Of a stretch of DNA of 64,000 bases, positions 8,776-18,627 are shown one piece after another. How positions within the stretch are numbered: the stretch's first letter is position 1; each line of letters begins with the position of its first letter. The DNA lies in contig NZ_FWDP01000004.1 of NCBI RefSeq assembly GCF_900169305.1, positions 1,116,001-1,180,000 on the forward strand. The letters are read 5' to 3'. Under the pieces are notes generated by a model, which was given only the letters and a program-made list of their open reading frames with translations, was not told where the DNA came from and searched no databases. This DNA comes from Marinilactibacillus piezotolerans (GTDB taxonomy: Bacteria > Bacillota > Bacilli > Lactobacillales > Carnobacteriaceae_A). The position numbers were made by a program, and so were the translations under genes.

Positions 8776-9547
8776 AATCGAGTAGGAAAAAGGAGCTCTC
8801 TCCCCGTCCTTACACATCAGTATACATTCGGACTCGAAGACGGCGGTTTGTTCATTGACATTCAAAAATGAAAACTTTTTCATCGCGTAGTCTTCTTGGA
8901 CAATTTACTCCGCTCTTTGTGTATCTACTCTCTGCTTCCACCAAAAAGTTATTCATGTTTGCGATCTATCTTCTGTCAACGTCTTCCCTTACGAGACAGT
9001 TGCCCTTCAGCGTCTCCTGCAGATCTCCCAAAGTAAGAACAATACCTTTAATTCTTGGCACTTGACCACTTCTTCTGCTCCAGTTGGTAGAATCTGCCTC
9101 TTATTTTCGCTACTCGAATCCCTTTTCTCACTCAGTTGGTAGAATAACTCTCTTATTTTCGCTACTCGACTTCCTTTTCTCCCTCAGTTGGTGGAATAAC
9201 TCTCTTATTTTCGCTACTCGGCTTCCTTTTCTACTTCAGTTGATAGAATAACTCTCTTATTTTCGCTACTCGTTCTCTTATACCGCTCCAGTTGATAAAA
9301 TAAGCCTCTTATTTTTGCTACCCGCCCTCTTATTTTACTCCAGTGGATAGAATGAGTCTTTTATTTTTGCTACTCGGCTTCTTTTGTTCCTCCAGTTGAT
9401 AGAATAAGTGGTTCCTGTCAGTACGAGTGTTTGTATTCGACTTCAGATTAAGCCTCGCGGTGGGCACCTTTGTCATTCACTAACTATTTATACTGCCAAG
9501 CTTGCAGGAGACTTTCACCATCAGGTTGCCGCCCGTGCCGGGCGCAC
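8776..9547 (-). mobile_element. Decayed, ORF-less group IIC intron, interrupted by a tandem array
   Basis: The minus strand at 9547 begins GTGCGCCCGGCACGGGCG, like the 5' end of bacterial group IIC introns (for example O.i.I1, from memory). Further domain I words follow in order: GGTGAAAGTC, GGCAGTA, GGTGCCC, AATCTGAAG, CTGACAGGAAC. Behind the 52-bp array, intron-like sequence resumes (TTCTTACTTTGGGAGATCTG near 9020-9040). It ends with a domain-V-like piece starting AACCGCCGT, then GGACGGGGAGAGAGCTCC and the typical 3' end CTACTCGATT at 8776-8785. Domain V pairing is degraded and no reverse transcriptase ORF remains, so it is inactive. The insertion point directly behind a terminator hairpin and T-run is the known target preference of class IIC. 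Confidence 0.75.
9081..9407. repeat. Tandem array A, exact 52-bp period, about 6.3 units
   Basis: Unit starts (CAGTTGRTAGAAT, with GTGG in one copy) fall at 9081, 9133, 9185, 9237, 9289, 9341 and 9393, exactly 52 bp apart. The core TTATTTTCGCTACTC is nearly invariant, while the 15-17 bp tail varies. Within each unit the AGTTGATAGAATAA side pairs imperfectly with TTATTTTCGCTACT, giving a hairpin on either strand. A degraded extra half-unit may precede 9081. The array sits inside the group IIC intron relic and is related to array B at 21113. Confidence 0.9.
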
Positions 9548-9577
9548 AAAAAAAACAAGATGCCTCATGACATCTTG
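9548..9577 (-). terminator. Terminator used as the intron target
   Basis: CAAGATG (9556-9562) pairs with CATCTTG (9571-9577). On the minus strand the hairpin is followed by eight T's, and then directly by the intron 5' end. Confidence 0.85.
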
Positions 9578-9587
9578 CCTAGTATTT

Positions 9588-9716
9588 TTATGGTTGTCTA
9601 GCACTGATCACATAGCGATGATTTTTCTGACATTCTTGCTCCTTTACTGCATCATAAAATGGATTCTTTTGAATATCTTTTAGTCCCAGTTTAGTAGTTA
9701 GATAGTAGAAGTATCC
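9588..9716 (-). pseudogene. 3' fragment of an unidentified gene (42 codons)
   Basis: Between an in-frame stop at about 9717 and the TAA at 9588 lies an open, protein-like frame containing GLKDIQKNPFYDAVKEQECQ and ending SARQP. It ends 11 bp before the terminator hairpin at 9556-9577, as a real gene would. No start or ribosome site fits the whole frame, so it is probably the tail of a deleted gene. The family was not recognised. Confidence 0.35.
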
Positions 9717-9769
9717 TTAACTAAAATCAATAGGAAAAGAAAGCATAATGTGAAGAAGACATTGAATCA

Positions 9770-9818
9770 AAAAAGAAACCCTGAAAGGAATGTAAAAGTA
9801 CAATCCTTTCAGGGTTTC
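9770..9818 (-). terminator. Terminator of pyruvate oxidase
   Basis: A perfect 15-bp stem (GAAACCCTGAAAGGA at 9775-9789 with its complement at 9804-9818) is followed on the minus strand by TTTTTT. Confidence 0.9.
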
Positions 9819-9901
9819 TATAAATTTTAAGACTTTCAAAGACTGATGGTTCAGTCTTCTAATATTAAACTGTAAGATACACTAGAAAATAAGTCAGCTT
9901 A

Positions 9902-11683
9902 TTACTTAGCTACTTTAGACTCAAGTCCTTCAGCTTTTAAGAATTCACTAAATGGTACTAATTCTTCAGCTTCATATTTCTCTTTGTAAGCTTGGATTTT
10001 TTCTGCACTGTATAATGCAGGGTCTAAATAAAGTGTTTCAACTGGAATTGGACGATCTTTAGTAATTTTAGCATCTACTACGACTGTTTTGCCTTCTTTA
10101 TAAGCTTTAACAGCATCAGCCATTACTTGGTCGATATCTTCAATACGGCTTACTGTGAAACCAACTGCACCTTGAGCTTCCCCAATTTTTGCGTAGTCCA
10201 CGTCAGTAAAGTCAGTACCGAAAGTATTTGTGTTTGTATCTTCATATTTGTTCTTGATGAATGCATATTCAGTGTTGCTGAATACAATGTTGATAACAGG
10301 CATGTTGTAACGTACGTTAGTAACGATATCTTGGTAGTTCATTGAGAACGCACCATCACCCATGATGTTAAAGACTTGGCGATCTGGATATACGTTCTTA
10401 GCACCAATACCGCCTGGAAGTCCAATACCCATTGTCGCAAACAATGGAGAAGTTCTCCACATGTTTTTAGGTGTCATGTGTAAGTGACGGATAGATGTTT
10501 GAGTAGAGTTACCAACATCGATTGAGTAAATCGCATCTTCATCAGCGTATTTGTTGATCGCATTGTATACTTGATAAAGTTGCAGCGCGCCGCTTTCTTT
10601 TGTTTCCAACTTAGTCATGTAGTCACGCCAGTTTTGAATATTTTTCAAGTTAGCGTTCCACCAAGCTGATTCTGGAACTTCTGTTACTTTTTCAAGTAAT
10701 GAATGAACAGCTTCGCCTGCATCTCCAAGAATCGCAACATCAGCATTGTGACGTTTGCCAAGCATAGCTGGGTTGTTATCAATTTGGATGAAGTTTTCAG
10801 TATTTGAGAATGTACCTTCAATTTCAGCAAACGGGAAGTTTGATCCAACGAATAGAATTGTATCTGCTTCTTTAACTGTTTCATTAGCTGGCTTCCAACC
10901 AACACGGTATGTTGAACCAGTTAATGCTTCAAAGTCATATTCGAATGTTTCAAAGTTTTTACCAGTTGTAATGACTGGTGCTTTAAGTTTACGAGATAAT
11001 TCTTGAACTGCTGGACCATGTCCCATAGTTCCAACACCCGCATAAATCGCAGGACGTTTAGAGTTGTTCAAGATTTCAACAGCAGCGTCAACATCCGCTT
11101 CGTTAAGCGCTGGAGATACATAATCACGGTAGCTGTGACCTGAAGAGTAGAATGCATCTTCATCAATTTCGTGGTAACCGAAATCACCAGGTACTTCGAT
11201 TACAGCTACTCCACGTTTAGATAGCGCTGTACGGATTGCATCGTCCATCATTTTTGGTAATTGTTCAGCATAAGCCACACGACGGTTGTATACTGCAATA
11301 CTTGCGAACATTGGATTTTGGTTCAATTCTTGGAACGCGTCCATGTTCAATTCTTTTTGAGGGCGAGATCCTAGAATAGCTAATACTGGAGTATTATCCA
11401 TTGCTGCATCATAAAGCCCATTGATTAAGTGAGAAGCACCAGGTCCGCCTGATCCAACACAAACAGCAATGTTTCCGCCAAATTTACGTTGCATTACAGC
11501 TGCCATTGCGCCAACTTCTTCATGTTTTACTTGTAGAAAGTTAATGTTTGTTTCTTCTTGTTCACCTAAAGCTTCCATTAGAGGAGCTAAAGTTCCTGAA
11601 GGGATTCCGTAAATTGTATCAATTCCCCATCCTTCTAAAACTTTTAGTGAAGCTGTACTAACTTTGGTTTTACCGTTTGTCAT
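9902..11683 (-). CDS. spxB: Pyruvate oxidase (H2O2- and acetyl-phosphate-forming)
   Basis: 593-aa thiamine-diphosphate/FAD enzyme converting pyruvate, phosphate and O2 to acetyl phosphate, CO2 and H2O2. Seen: the catalytic Glu region [10 protein letters not shown] near residue 55, the ThDP motif [11 protein letters not shown] followed about 28 residues on by [15 protein letters not shown], and the three-domain length of SpxB/Pox (about 590 aa). The start is the ATG at 11683 with TAGGAGGAC upstream; the upstream frame to 11719 contains that ribosome site. A promoter lies at 11730-11757 and a cre-like site at 11771-11783. Acetolactate synthase or POX5-type paralogues are less likely given the C-terminal match. 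Confidence 0.9.
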   Translation of the reverse strand: MTNGKTKVSTASLKVLEGWGIDTIYGIPSGTLAPLMEALGEQEETNINFLQVKHEEVGAMAAVMQRKFGGNIAVCVGSGGPGASHLINGLYDAAMDNTPVLAILGSRPQKELNMDAFQELNQNPMFASIAVYNRRVAYAEQLPKMMDDAIRTALSKRGVAVIEVPGDFGYHEIDEDAFYSSGHSYRDYVSPALNEADVDAAVEILNNSKRPAIYAGVGTMGHGPAVQELSRKLKAPVITTGKNFETFEYDFEALTGSTYRVGWKPANETVKEADTILFVGSNFPFAEIEGTFSNTENFIQIDNNPAMLGKRHNADVAILGDAGEAVHSLLEKVTEVPESAWWNANLKNIQNWRDYMTKLETKESGALQLYQVYNAINKYADEDAIYSIDVGNSTQTSIRHLHMTPKNMWRTSPLFATMGIGLPGGIGAKNVYPDRQVFNIMGDGAFSMNYQDIVTNVRYNMPVINIVFSNTEYAFIKNKYEDTNTNTFGTDFTDVDYAKIGEAQGAVGFTVSRIEDIDQVMADAVKAYKEGKTVVVDAKITKDRPIPVETLYLDPALYSAEKIQAYKEKYEAEELVPFSEFLKAEGLESKVAK

Positions 11684-11729
11684 TTCAAAAAGTCCTCCTA
11701 GATTAATTTCACAAAACACATTCTAGAAT

Positions 11730-11757
11730 AGCATATCATGATTAAACTGAAAATCAA
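11730..11757 (-). promoter_or_regulatory. Pyruvate oxidase promoter
   Basis: Minus-strand TTGATT (11752-11757), 16-bp spacer, TATGCT (11730-11735), about 47 bp upstream of the start codon. Confidence 0.5.
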
Positions 11758-11770
11758 AGTTTAATTTTCA

Positions 11771-11783
11771 TTAAAACGCTTAA
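11771..11783 (-). promoter_or_regulatory. cre-like site (CcpA) upstream of pyruvate oxidase
   Basis: TTAAGCGTTTTAA on the minus strand keeps the AAGCGTTTT core of catabolite-responsive elements and is nearly palindromic. It sits just upstream of the -35. CcpA control of spxB is known in streptococci. The rest of 11784-12024 shows nothing clear. Confidence 0.45.
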
Positions 11784-12024
11784 TCTATCATTTTTTTTAA
11801 ATACTGTCACTTATTTTACATATTTTCCATTAAAAATAAGGAATTGTTTAACTGTTGAAGATAGGCTTAAAAAAGTAGATCTGCTCTAACAGAAACAGTT
11901 CCTAATATATCAAGCCTCATTCAGTTATATAGAAAACAGTTCAATTTTATAGCCGTCACTAATTTCTAATCAACGTCTTATAAAACTGAACCATTTTAAG
12001 TCATCCAGACGATTTACTAGATAC

Positions 12025-12111
12025 TTATATTACACAATATTGTTTGTTAAATTTTTCCAATTCATTTTCTATATAGCCGACTTCTTCATTAGCAGCGTGT
12101 CTAAAGTTCAT
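12025..12111 (-). pseudogene. N-terminal fragment resembling a GNAT acetyltransferase (28 aa)
   Basis: A GGGGAG ribosome site 6 nt upstream of ATG starts a 28-codon frame (MNFRHAANEEVGYIENELEK and a short tail). The pattern resembles the first strand and helix of GNAT acetyltransferases, but it stops before any acetyl-CoA motif. It lies 22 bp behind the amidase-DUF2200 gene, in the same direction. It could be a truncated gene or a genuine tiny ORF. Confidence 0.35.
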
Positions 12112-12133
12112 ACTATTTCTCCCCGCTTAATCA

Positions 12134-13957
12134 TTAAACTTCTGCATTACGCAAAATCTTCTCCATTTTTTTACCTTTCGCCAGTTCATCGATCAGCTTA
12201 TCGAGATAGCGGATTTCTTTCATCGTCGGCTCTTCGATTTCTTCAATCCTCACACCGCAGATAACCCCTTTTACTTGCGCCCGGTTGGGATTCATTTTTG
12301 GAGCCTGCTCAAAAAAGGTTTCAAAATCTGTTCCATTTTCTACTACTGTATCAAGTTCGGACTGTGAGTACCCTGTCAGCCAGCCGATAATCTCATCTAC
12401 TTCTGCTTTTGTGCGACCCTTTTTCTCAGCTTTAGTAACATAATGCGGATAAACACTTCCAAAACTCATTGTATAGATTTTATGTTTAGCCATTGTTACC
12501 ATCCTTTTTATCAATACTGGTTTCTTACGGTGCAACGTACTTTGTTCGTAGGCATAGGCACATTCTAGTAATAGGGGTTCTGAATACTGTCCGGCAGTAA
12601 ACGTTACACCGACTGGTTCTCCTGCAAGTGTACAGCCTGCTGGTACGGTTATCGATGGATATCCGGCCTTGGCAGGGATCATTGCGCCCACATTATTCGG
12701 CGTAAGAATGACATCTAACTGGTATTTTTTTAAAGCAGCATCCATTCCATTTTCACGAGACTGTTTCTGATCATGAATGTAACTGTTTAAATAATCAGGT
12801 TCAATCAGACGTCCACTCGTACTTTCCGCCTGGTAAAACAAAGCTTGTCCATATTTTAAAGCTCTCTGTCCCAATCGGCGGTTTCCTTGAATCATATCAT
12901 TTAGCGTATTCAAGTGCAAAGATGCATCTACTGTTTTCAAATACGTCTCGATCGCAGACTTGAATTCGTAAAGCATGACATTGATATCCCAGTTACTGTC
13001 AGCTGATGGAATTTTAACATCTTCTACTACAATCGCACCGGCTGCTTTGACTTCTTCGATTGCTGCATCGATCACTTTTCTCTGTTCCTCTCCTATATAC
13101 TGAAAGAAAGGCTGACGAGCAACACCGATTCTTTTGCCTTTTAATCCGTCTTTTTTAAGATAATCCGTAAAGTCGGTTCCTCTGAAAGGATTGGTTTTCG
13201 TTATAGGATCTTTTTCATCTACACCATTCAACACATTGAATAAAACGGCTGCGTCTTCAACTGTTCTGGTCATTGGCCCCGCTGTATCCTGTGTGATGGA
13301 GATCGGAATAATTCCAGTCCGACTCACTGATCCAACCGTCGGCTTCAGTCCGACTAACGCATTTTGACTCGCTGGGCTTAGGATCGACCCGGAAGTTTCT
13401 GTTCCGATCCCTGCCGCTGCTAAATTTGACGCAACAGCAGCACCGCTTCCGGCACTTGATCCGCCTACCATAAACTCTTTTCCATAAGGATTCAATGTCT
13501 GTCCGCCGCGTGAACTATATCCAGTCGGCATGGCCTCAGCAATAAAATTGGCCCACTCTGTCAAGTTTGTCTTGGCTAAAATAATCGCACCGGCTTTTCG
13601 CAATTGTTTAACGATAAAAGCATCTTCTTTTGCGACATGATCTTTCAACAGCAGCGAACCTGCTGAAGTATGCATTCTATCTTGAGTATCAATATTATCT
13701 TTGATCACTACTGGAATACCCTGTAAGTCTCCAAGGTACTCTCCGTTTTTCCTAGCTGCATCCATGCTGTCTGCTATAGCTAAAGCATCTGGGTTCACTT
13801 CTAAAATGCTGTTCAACGCTGGACCCGATGAATCAATGACTGCAATGCGTTCAAGATAAGCCAGCACCAATTGTCTGGAAGTGACTTCTCCCGATTCCAG
13901 TGCTGCCTGCAGCTGCTTGATTGTCTTTTCTTCTACCCACTTTAATGATTCCTTCAC
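12134..13957 (-). CDS. Amidase-signature hydrolase fused in frame to a DUF2200 domain
   Basis: 607-aa reading frame. Residues 1 to about 485 are an amidase-signature enzyme: Lys in VVIKDNIDT, the Gly/Ser-rich [14 protein letters not shown] and the catalytic-Ser segment [15 protein letters not shown] give the Ser-cisSer-Lys triad. Residues from 489 on ([19 protein letters not shown] to the end) are a complete DUF2200 protein, normally free-standing at about 119 aa. The join encodes an apparent ribosome site (AAAAGGATGG) before an ATG at 12493, and a TGA TAA pair lies one frame over just upstream. The fusion therefore looks like a one-base frameshift between two adjacent genes. The start is GTG at 13957 with GGGGG upstream. 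Confidence 0.8.
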   Translation of the reverse strand: MKESLKWVEEKTIKQLQAALESGEVTSRQLVLAYLERIAVIDSSGPALNSILEVNPDALAIADSMDAARKNGEYLGDLQGIPVVIKDNIDTQDRMHTSAGSLLLKDHVAKEDAFIVKQLRKAGAIILAKTNLTEWANFIAEAMPTGYSSRGGQTLNPYGKEFMVGGSSAGSGAAVASNLAAAGIGTETSGSILSPASQNALVGLKPTVGSVSRTGIIPISITQDTAGPMTRTVEDAAVLFNVLNGVDEKDPITKTNPFRGTDFTDYLKKDGLKGKRIGVARQPFFQYIGEEQRKVIDAAIEEVKAAGAIVVEDVKIPSADSNWDINVMLYEFKSAIETYLKTVDASLHLNTLNDMIQGNRRLGQRALKYGQALFYQAESTSGRLIEPDYLNSYIHDQKQSRENGMDAALKKYQLDVILTPNNVGAMIPAKAGYPSITVPAGCTLAGEPVGVTFTAGQYSEPLLLECAYAYEQSTLHRKKPVLIKRMVTMAKHKIYTMSFGSVYPHYVTKAEKKGRTKAEVDEIIGWLTGYSQSELDTVVENGTDFETFFEQAPKMNPNRAQVKGVICGVRIEEIEEPTMKEIRYLDKLIDELAKGKKMEKILRNAEV

Positions 13958-14061
13958 CTTAATTCCCCCAATTAACTTTCTAGCTGGTAAACGACCCAAG
14001 TTATAATGAAAACCTTCTGATGATTTTCCCCCAACTGATTTAGCTTTTCTTTGTACTCTAT

Positions 14062-14090
14062 ATTTTAAAGAACTCGATAGATTTAAACAA
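14062..14090 (-). promoter_or_regulatory. Promoter of the amidase gene
   Basis: TTGTTT (14085-14090), 17-bp spacer, TAAAAT (14062-14067) on the minus strand. Confidence 0.5.
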
Positions 14091-14121
14091 TAGGCATTCT
14101 TTTAACGAGTTGCTGCTATGA

Positions 14122-14161
14122 CCAAAAAGAGAGTGTCAGCTGCATTAGCCAACACTCTCTT
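14122..14161 (-). terminator. Terminator of the GH1 gene
   Basis: AAGAGAGTGT (14127-14136) pairs with ACACTCTCTT (14152-14161), with a T-run on the minus-strand side. Confidence 0.8.
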
Positions 14162-14194
14162 CTATTCATCTGCTTAATCTGTTAAAAATGGTGA

Positions 14195-15726
<1,532 letters not shown>

Positions 15727-15783
15727 TAAAGTTTTTATCCGATTTTTACAATTGAAGTTTATACTGAAAAAAACAATCATTTT

Positions 15784-17011
15784 TCAAAGCAGCTGCTGGC
15801 AGCATTTTTTGAATTTCTTGCCGCTGCCGCATAAACAGCGCTGATTTCTTTCTGGTTTGGGGTATCCGCTATTCAAGTAATGCAGCAGCTGCTCTTTCTT
15901 AATCCGATTAGCTATCATCTGCATTCTTTTATCAACATATTGATAAATCATTTTGTAAGCTTCGCAGAAATATTCTGTTTCTTGAGGATTTTTCCGATCT
16001 CTGTTTCTCGGGCAGCCGCCGTTGCACAATTTTAGAAAAGGACAAGTCTGACATTTCTCCGGTATTGATGGTTTAAGCTTTGAGAAATTCTGCAAAATAG
16101 GATGATTTAAGATATCTTCCAGTGAATCCGTTCCGACATTTCCGATTTTATAGTCTTCATGAATATAAAAATCACAGGGAAAAGCGTCTCCATTTTGTTC
16201 CAGGACCAATGTAGTTGGACAATACTCTCTATGCTGGCATAGTTCTGGAGTCTGATGCAGATAAACGGCCAACATATTTTCAAAAAAGCGGATGGATATA
16301 TTTGGGTTGCCGTCGTTGTACCAGATATCGAATACATCACATAAAAACTGACCATATTCTTCCGGTGTAATATGGTACTGCGGCGCCTTATTCACTTCTT
16401 GAGAACGAAAATCCATGCAGGGAATAAACTGCAAATATGTAAATTCCTGTTTTCTGTAAAAATCCATCAATTCTTTGGCGTTATGCACATTGTCTTCATG
16501 AATTACAGTCAGTATATTAAAGGGGACCTCTTCATTTTTCAAGTGCTGAATACCGCGCATTACAGCATCATAACTGCCTCTTCCGTTGTTGCGGATTCGT
16601 CGCTTATCATGAATTTCTTTCGGTCCATCTAGACTAACTCCAACGAGAAAATCGTATTCTCTGAAAAATTGCGCCCAATACTTATTGATCAAGGTTCCGT
16701 TAGTCTGTACAGCATTACTGACTCTTGAAAACCAAGTCTCATGCTTTTTCTGCAGCTCCACGATCTTTTTGAAAAAAGCGAATCCCTGCCATCAATGGTT
16801 CGCCGCCTTGCCAGGCAAAAGGAACGACGCCTCTTTTCAGACTAATATATTCTTTTATAAACTTCTCCAGCACAACTTCATCAATCCGCTCAAATTTGCC
16901 AGGTTTCCCTTCACAGCGACTATAGTAACAATAATCACAAGCGAGGTTACATGCTTCTGATACGGTTTTCCACATAACCCCATCAATCACAGGCTGTTTT
17001 ACAGGTATCAT
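15784..17011 (-). pseudogene. Frameshifted radical-SAM/SPASM protein with C-terminal SEC-C motif
   Basis: Two overlapping frames (17011-16739 and 16761-15784) form one gene of the anaerobic sulfatase-maturase type. The first frame has the radical-SAM cysteines CNLACDYCYY and GGEPL. The second has the SPASM cysteines (including CQTCPFLKLCNGGCP) and a SEC-C zinc motif RCLCGSGKKFKKCC at the end. Dropping one A from the five-A run at 16766-16770 (T's on plus) joins them as FFQKIVELQKKHE. It is broken, unless this is a sequencing error or recoding. No sulfatase is in the window, and a 20-codon peptide ORF precedes it, so a peptide-modifying role is an alternative. Confidence 0.85.
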
Positions 17012-17063
17012 CTATTCGATTCCCTTCTGCTGCATTTCTCCTTCATTAATTTTAGCAGTATAT

Positions 17064-17126
17064 TTAAAAAAAGAAATAATTTTGTGAAAAACAAAACAAT
17101 TTAATATTCATACATATTTTTTTCAT
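17064..17126 (-). CDS. Possible 20-aa peptide ORF upstream of the radical-SAM gene
   Basis: ATG with an excellent ribosome site (AAGGAGGGTTCT). The product has a KKIC start, a second Cys at 12 and a Tyr/Phe-rich end. It lies 52 bp before the radical-SAM/SPASM gene on the same strand. Radical-SAM/SPASM enzymes often modify short Cys-containing precursors encoded next to them, so a RiPP precursor is conceivable; chance is equally possible. The remainder of 17127-17256 holds the promoter of the plus-strand flavoprotein gene. Confidence 0.28.
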   Translation of the reverse strand: MKKICMNIKLFCFSQNYFFF

Positions 17127-17256
17127 AGAACCCTCCTTCTTCATCAGTTATCTTCCGGTTCAGAATGTTCACATCTAATTCTTGAATCTTCTAGATAATC
17201 GTTATGTTCTGTGGTACAGTAACGGGTAGTTTAAAATGCAGAAATGAGGAAAGAAC

Positions 17257-18534
17257 ATGACCCACTACGATGTACTTGTCGTTGGCGGCGGGACAAGCGG
17301 GATGATGGCGGCCATTTCAGCGGCAGAGCATGGTGCAAAAGTTGCTGTTGTGGAAAAAAACAAGTTGCTGGGCAGAAAGCTTTTAGTAACGGGTAACGGA
17401 CGCTGTAACGTAACAAATAATCGCGATAAAGAAGAAATCATTTCACATATCCCTGGAAATGGACGCTTTTTATATAGTGCTTTTTACCAATATGATAATT
17501 ACGATATTATGAAATTTTTCCGTTCAAACGGAATTGCCTTAAAAGAGGAAGATCACGGAAGAATGTTTCCGACAACTGATAAATCAAGAACGATCGTTGA
17601 AGCTTTAAAACGAATTATGGAAGAGAAACACATTGAAGTCTTTTTGAAAGCACCCGTTGATACGGTGTTATATGAAGATGGAAAAACAAAAGGCGTTCGT
17701 CTGCAAGATGGACGGACTTTACTGGCTGCTAGTGTGATCCTTTCTACTGGTGGTCGAGCAATGCCGAAAACCGGATCTACTGGTGACGGCTATCAGTGGG
17801 CTAAAAAGGCCGGACATACCTTGAAACCACTATATCCTACTGAAGTACCTGTTACGTCTGATGAGCCTTTCATCGTTGACCGTGTATTGCAGGGACTGGC
17901 TTTGAGAGATGCGAATCTGAGTGTGCTGAATAAAAAAGGCAAGGCCGCGATCTCCCACCGGATGGATATGATCTTTACCCACTTTGGGATTTCAGGACCG
18001 GCTGTTCTGCGCTGTTCTATGTTTGTACATCAGACCATGAAACGCGACAAAACAGATCGAGTCACGATGACGATCGACGCATTGCCTGACAAGTCAGCTG
18101 GCGAGTTGAAACAAGACATTGCTAAACTGATGAAAGACGTCGGAGATAAAAGTGTGAAAAACACACTGAAGAGTTTGGTGCCAGAGCGATATCTATTATT
18201 TGGACTGGATAGAATGGATATTTCAGAAAGTCTGCCGCTGAAACAGCTGACACACGCGCAAATCGATTCACTTGTTGAGTTTTTCAAAGATTTCCGTTTC
18301 ACTGTAAATGGTTCATTGCCGATTGAAAAAGCTTTTGTAACCGGCGGTGGGGTCAATACAAAAGAAGTAAATCCGAAAACGCTGGAAAGCAAACTAATGC
18401 AGAACTTGTACTTTACAGGAGAGATTCTGGATTATAATGGCTACACTGGTGGCTATAATATTACGGGCGCTTTTATTACTGGCCGAGTGGCTGGTATGCA
18501 CGCAGCGCAATCCGTATTAGGAATAGCTCAATAA
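17257..18534 (+). CDS. HI0933/YhiN-family FAD flavoprotein
   Basis: 425-aa oxidoreductase-like protein. The N-terminal dinucleotide-binding motif VVGGGTSGMMAAISAAEHG (about residues 8-26) is followed by the family signature GRKLLVTGNGRCNVTNN and ends with YTGGYNITGAFITGRVAGMHA, where FAD closes. The family (BaiN-like) includes an enzyme implicated in bile-acid ring reduction, but most members lack a known reaction. It is monocistronic, probably driven by an extended -10 (TGGTACAGT near 17212), and convergent with recQ across a strong terminator. Confidence 0.88.
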   Translation: MTHYDVLVVGGGTSGMMAAISAAEHGAKVAVVEKNKLLGRKLLVTGNGRCNVTNNRDKEEIISHIPGNGRFLYSAFYQYDNYDIMKFFRSNGIALKEEDHGRMFPTTDKSRTIVEALKRIMEEKHIEVFLKAPVDTVLYEDGKTKGVRLQDGRTLLAASVILSTGGRAMPKTGSTGDGYQWAKKAGHTLKPLYPTEVPVTSDEPFIVDRVLQGLALRDANLSVLNKKGKAAISHRMDMIFTHFGISGPAVLRCSMFVHQTMKRDKTDRVTMTIDALPDKSAGELKQDIAKLMKDVGDKSVKNTLKSLVPERYLLFGLDRMDISESLPLKQLTHAQIDSLVEFFKDFRFTVNGSLPIEKAFVTGGGVNTKEVNPKTLESKLMQNLYFTGEILDYNGYTGGYNITGAFITGRVAGMHAAQSVLGIAQ

Positions 18535-18543
18535 ACAGTTAAA

Positions 18544-18583
18544 GAGCCGCTGAAGAAATCATAACCGATTTCTTCAGCGGCTC
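18544..18583. terminator. Bidirectional terminator between flavoprotein and recQ
   Basis: A perfect 17-bp stem, GAGCCGCTGAAGAAATC (18544-18560) with its complement at 18567-18583. Confidence 0.9.
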
Positions 18584-18627
18584 TATTTTATTGGGGAAAT
18601 TTCTTCTTTATTTAGTAATTTTCTTTT

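Noticed and set aside
9081-9407. CRISPR array
   Set aside because: The whole 52-bp unit repeats, including what would be spacers, with gradual drift. No unique spacers and no cas genes. The same holds for 21113-21528.
9408-9683. A 91-codon plus-strand ORF
   Set aside because: It runs antisense through the intron 5' end, the terminator and the gene remnant, without a ribosome site; the RNA features explain the sequence better.
16739-16770. Programmed frameshifting in the radical-SAM gene
   Set aside because: Only a short A-run is present, without a classical slippery heptamer plus pseudoknot. A simple indel is more likely, though not excluded.
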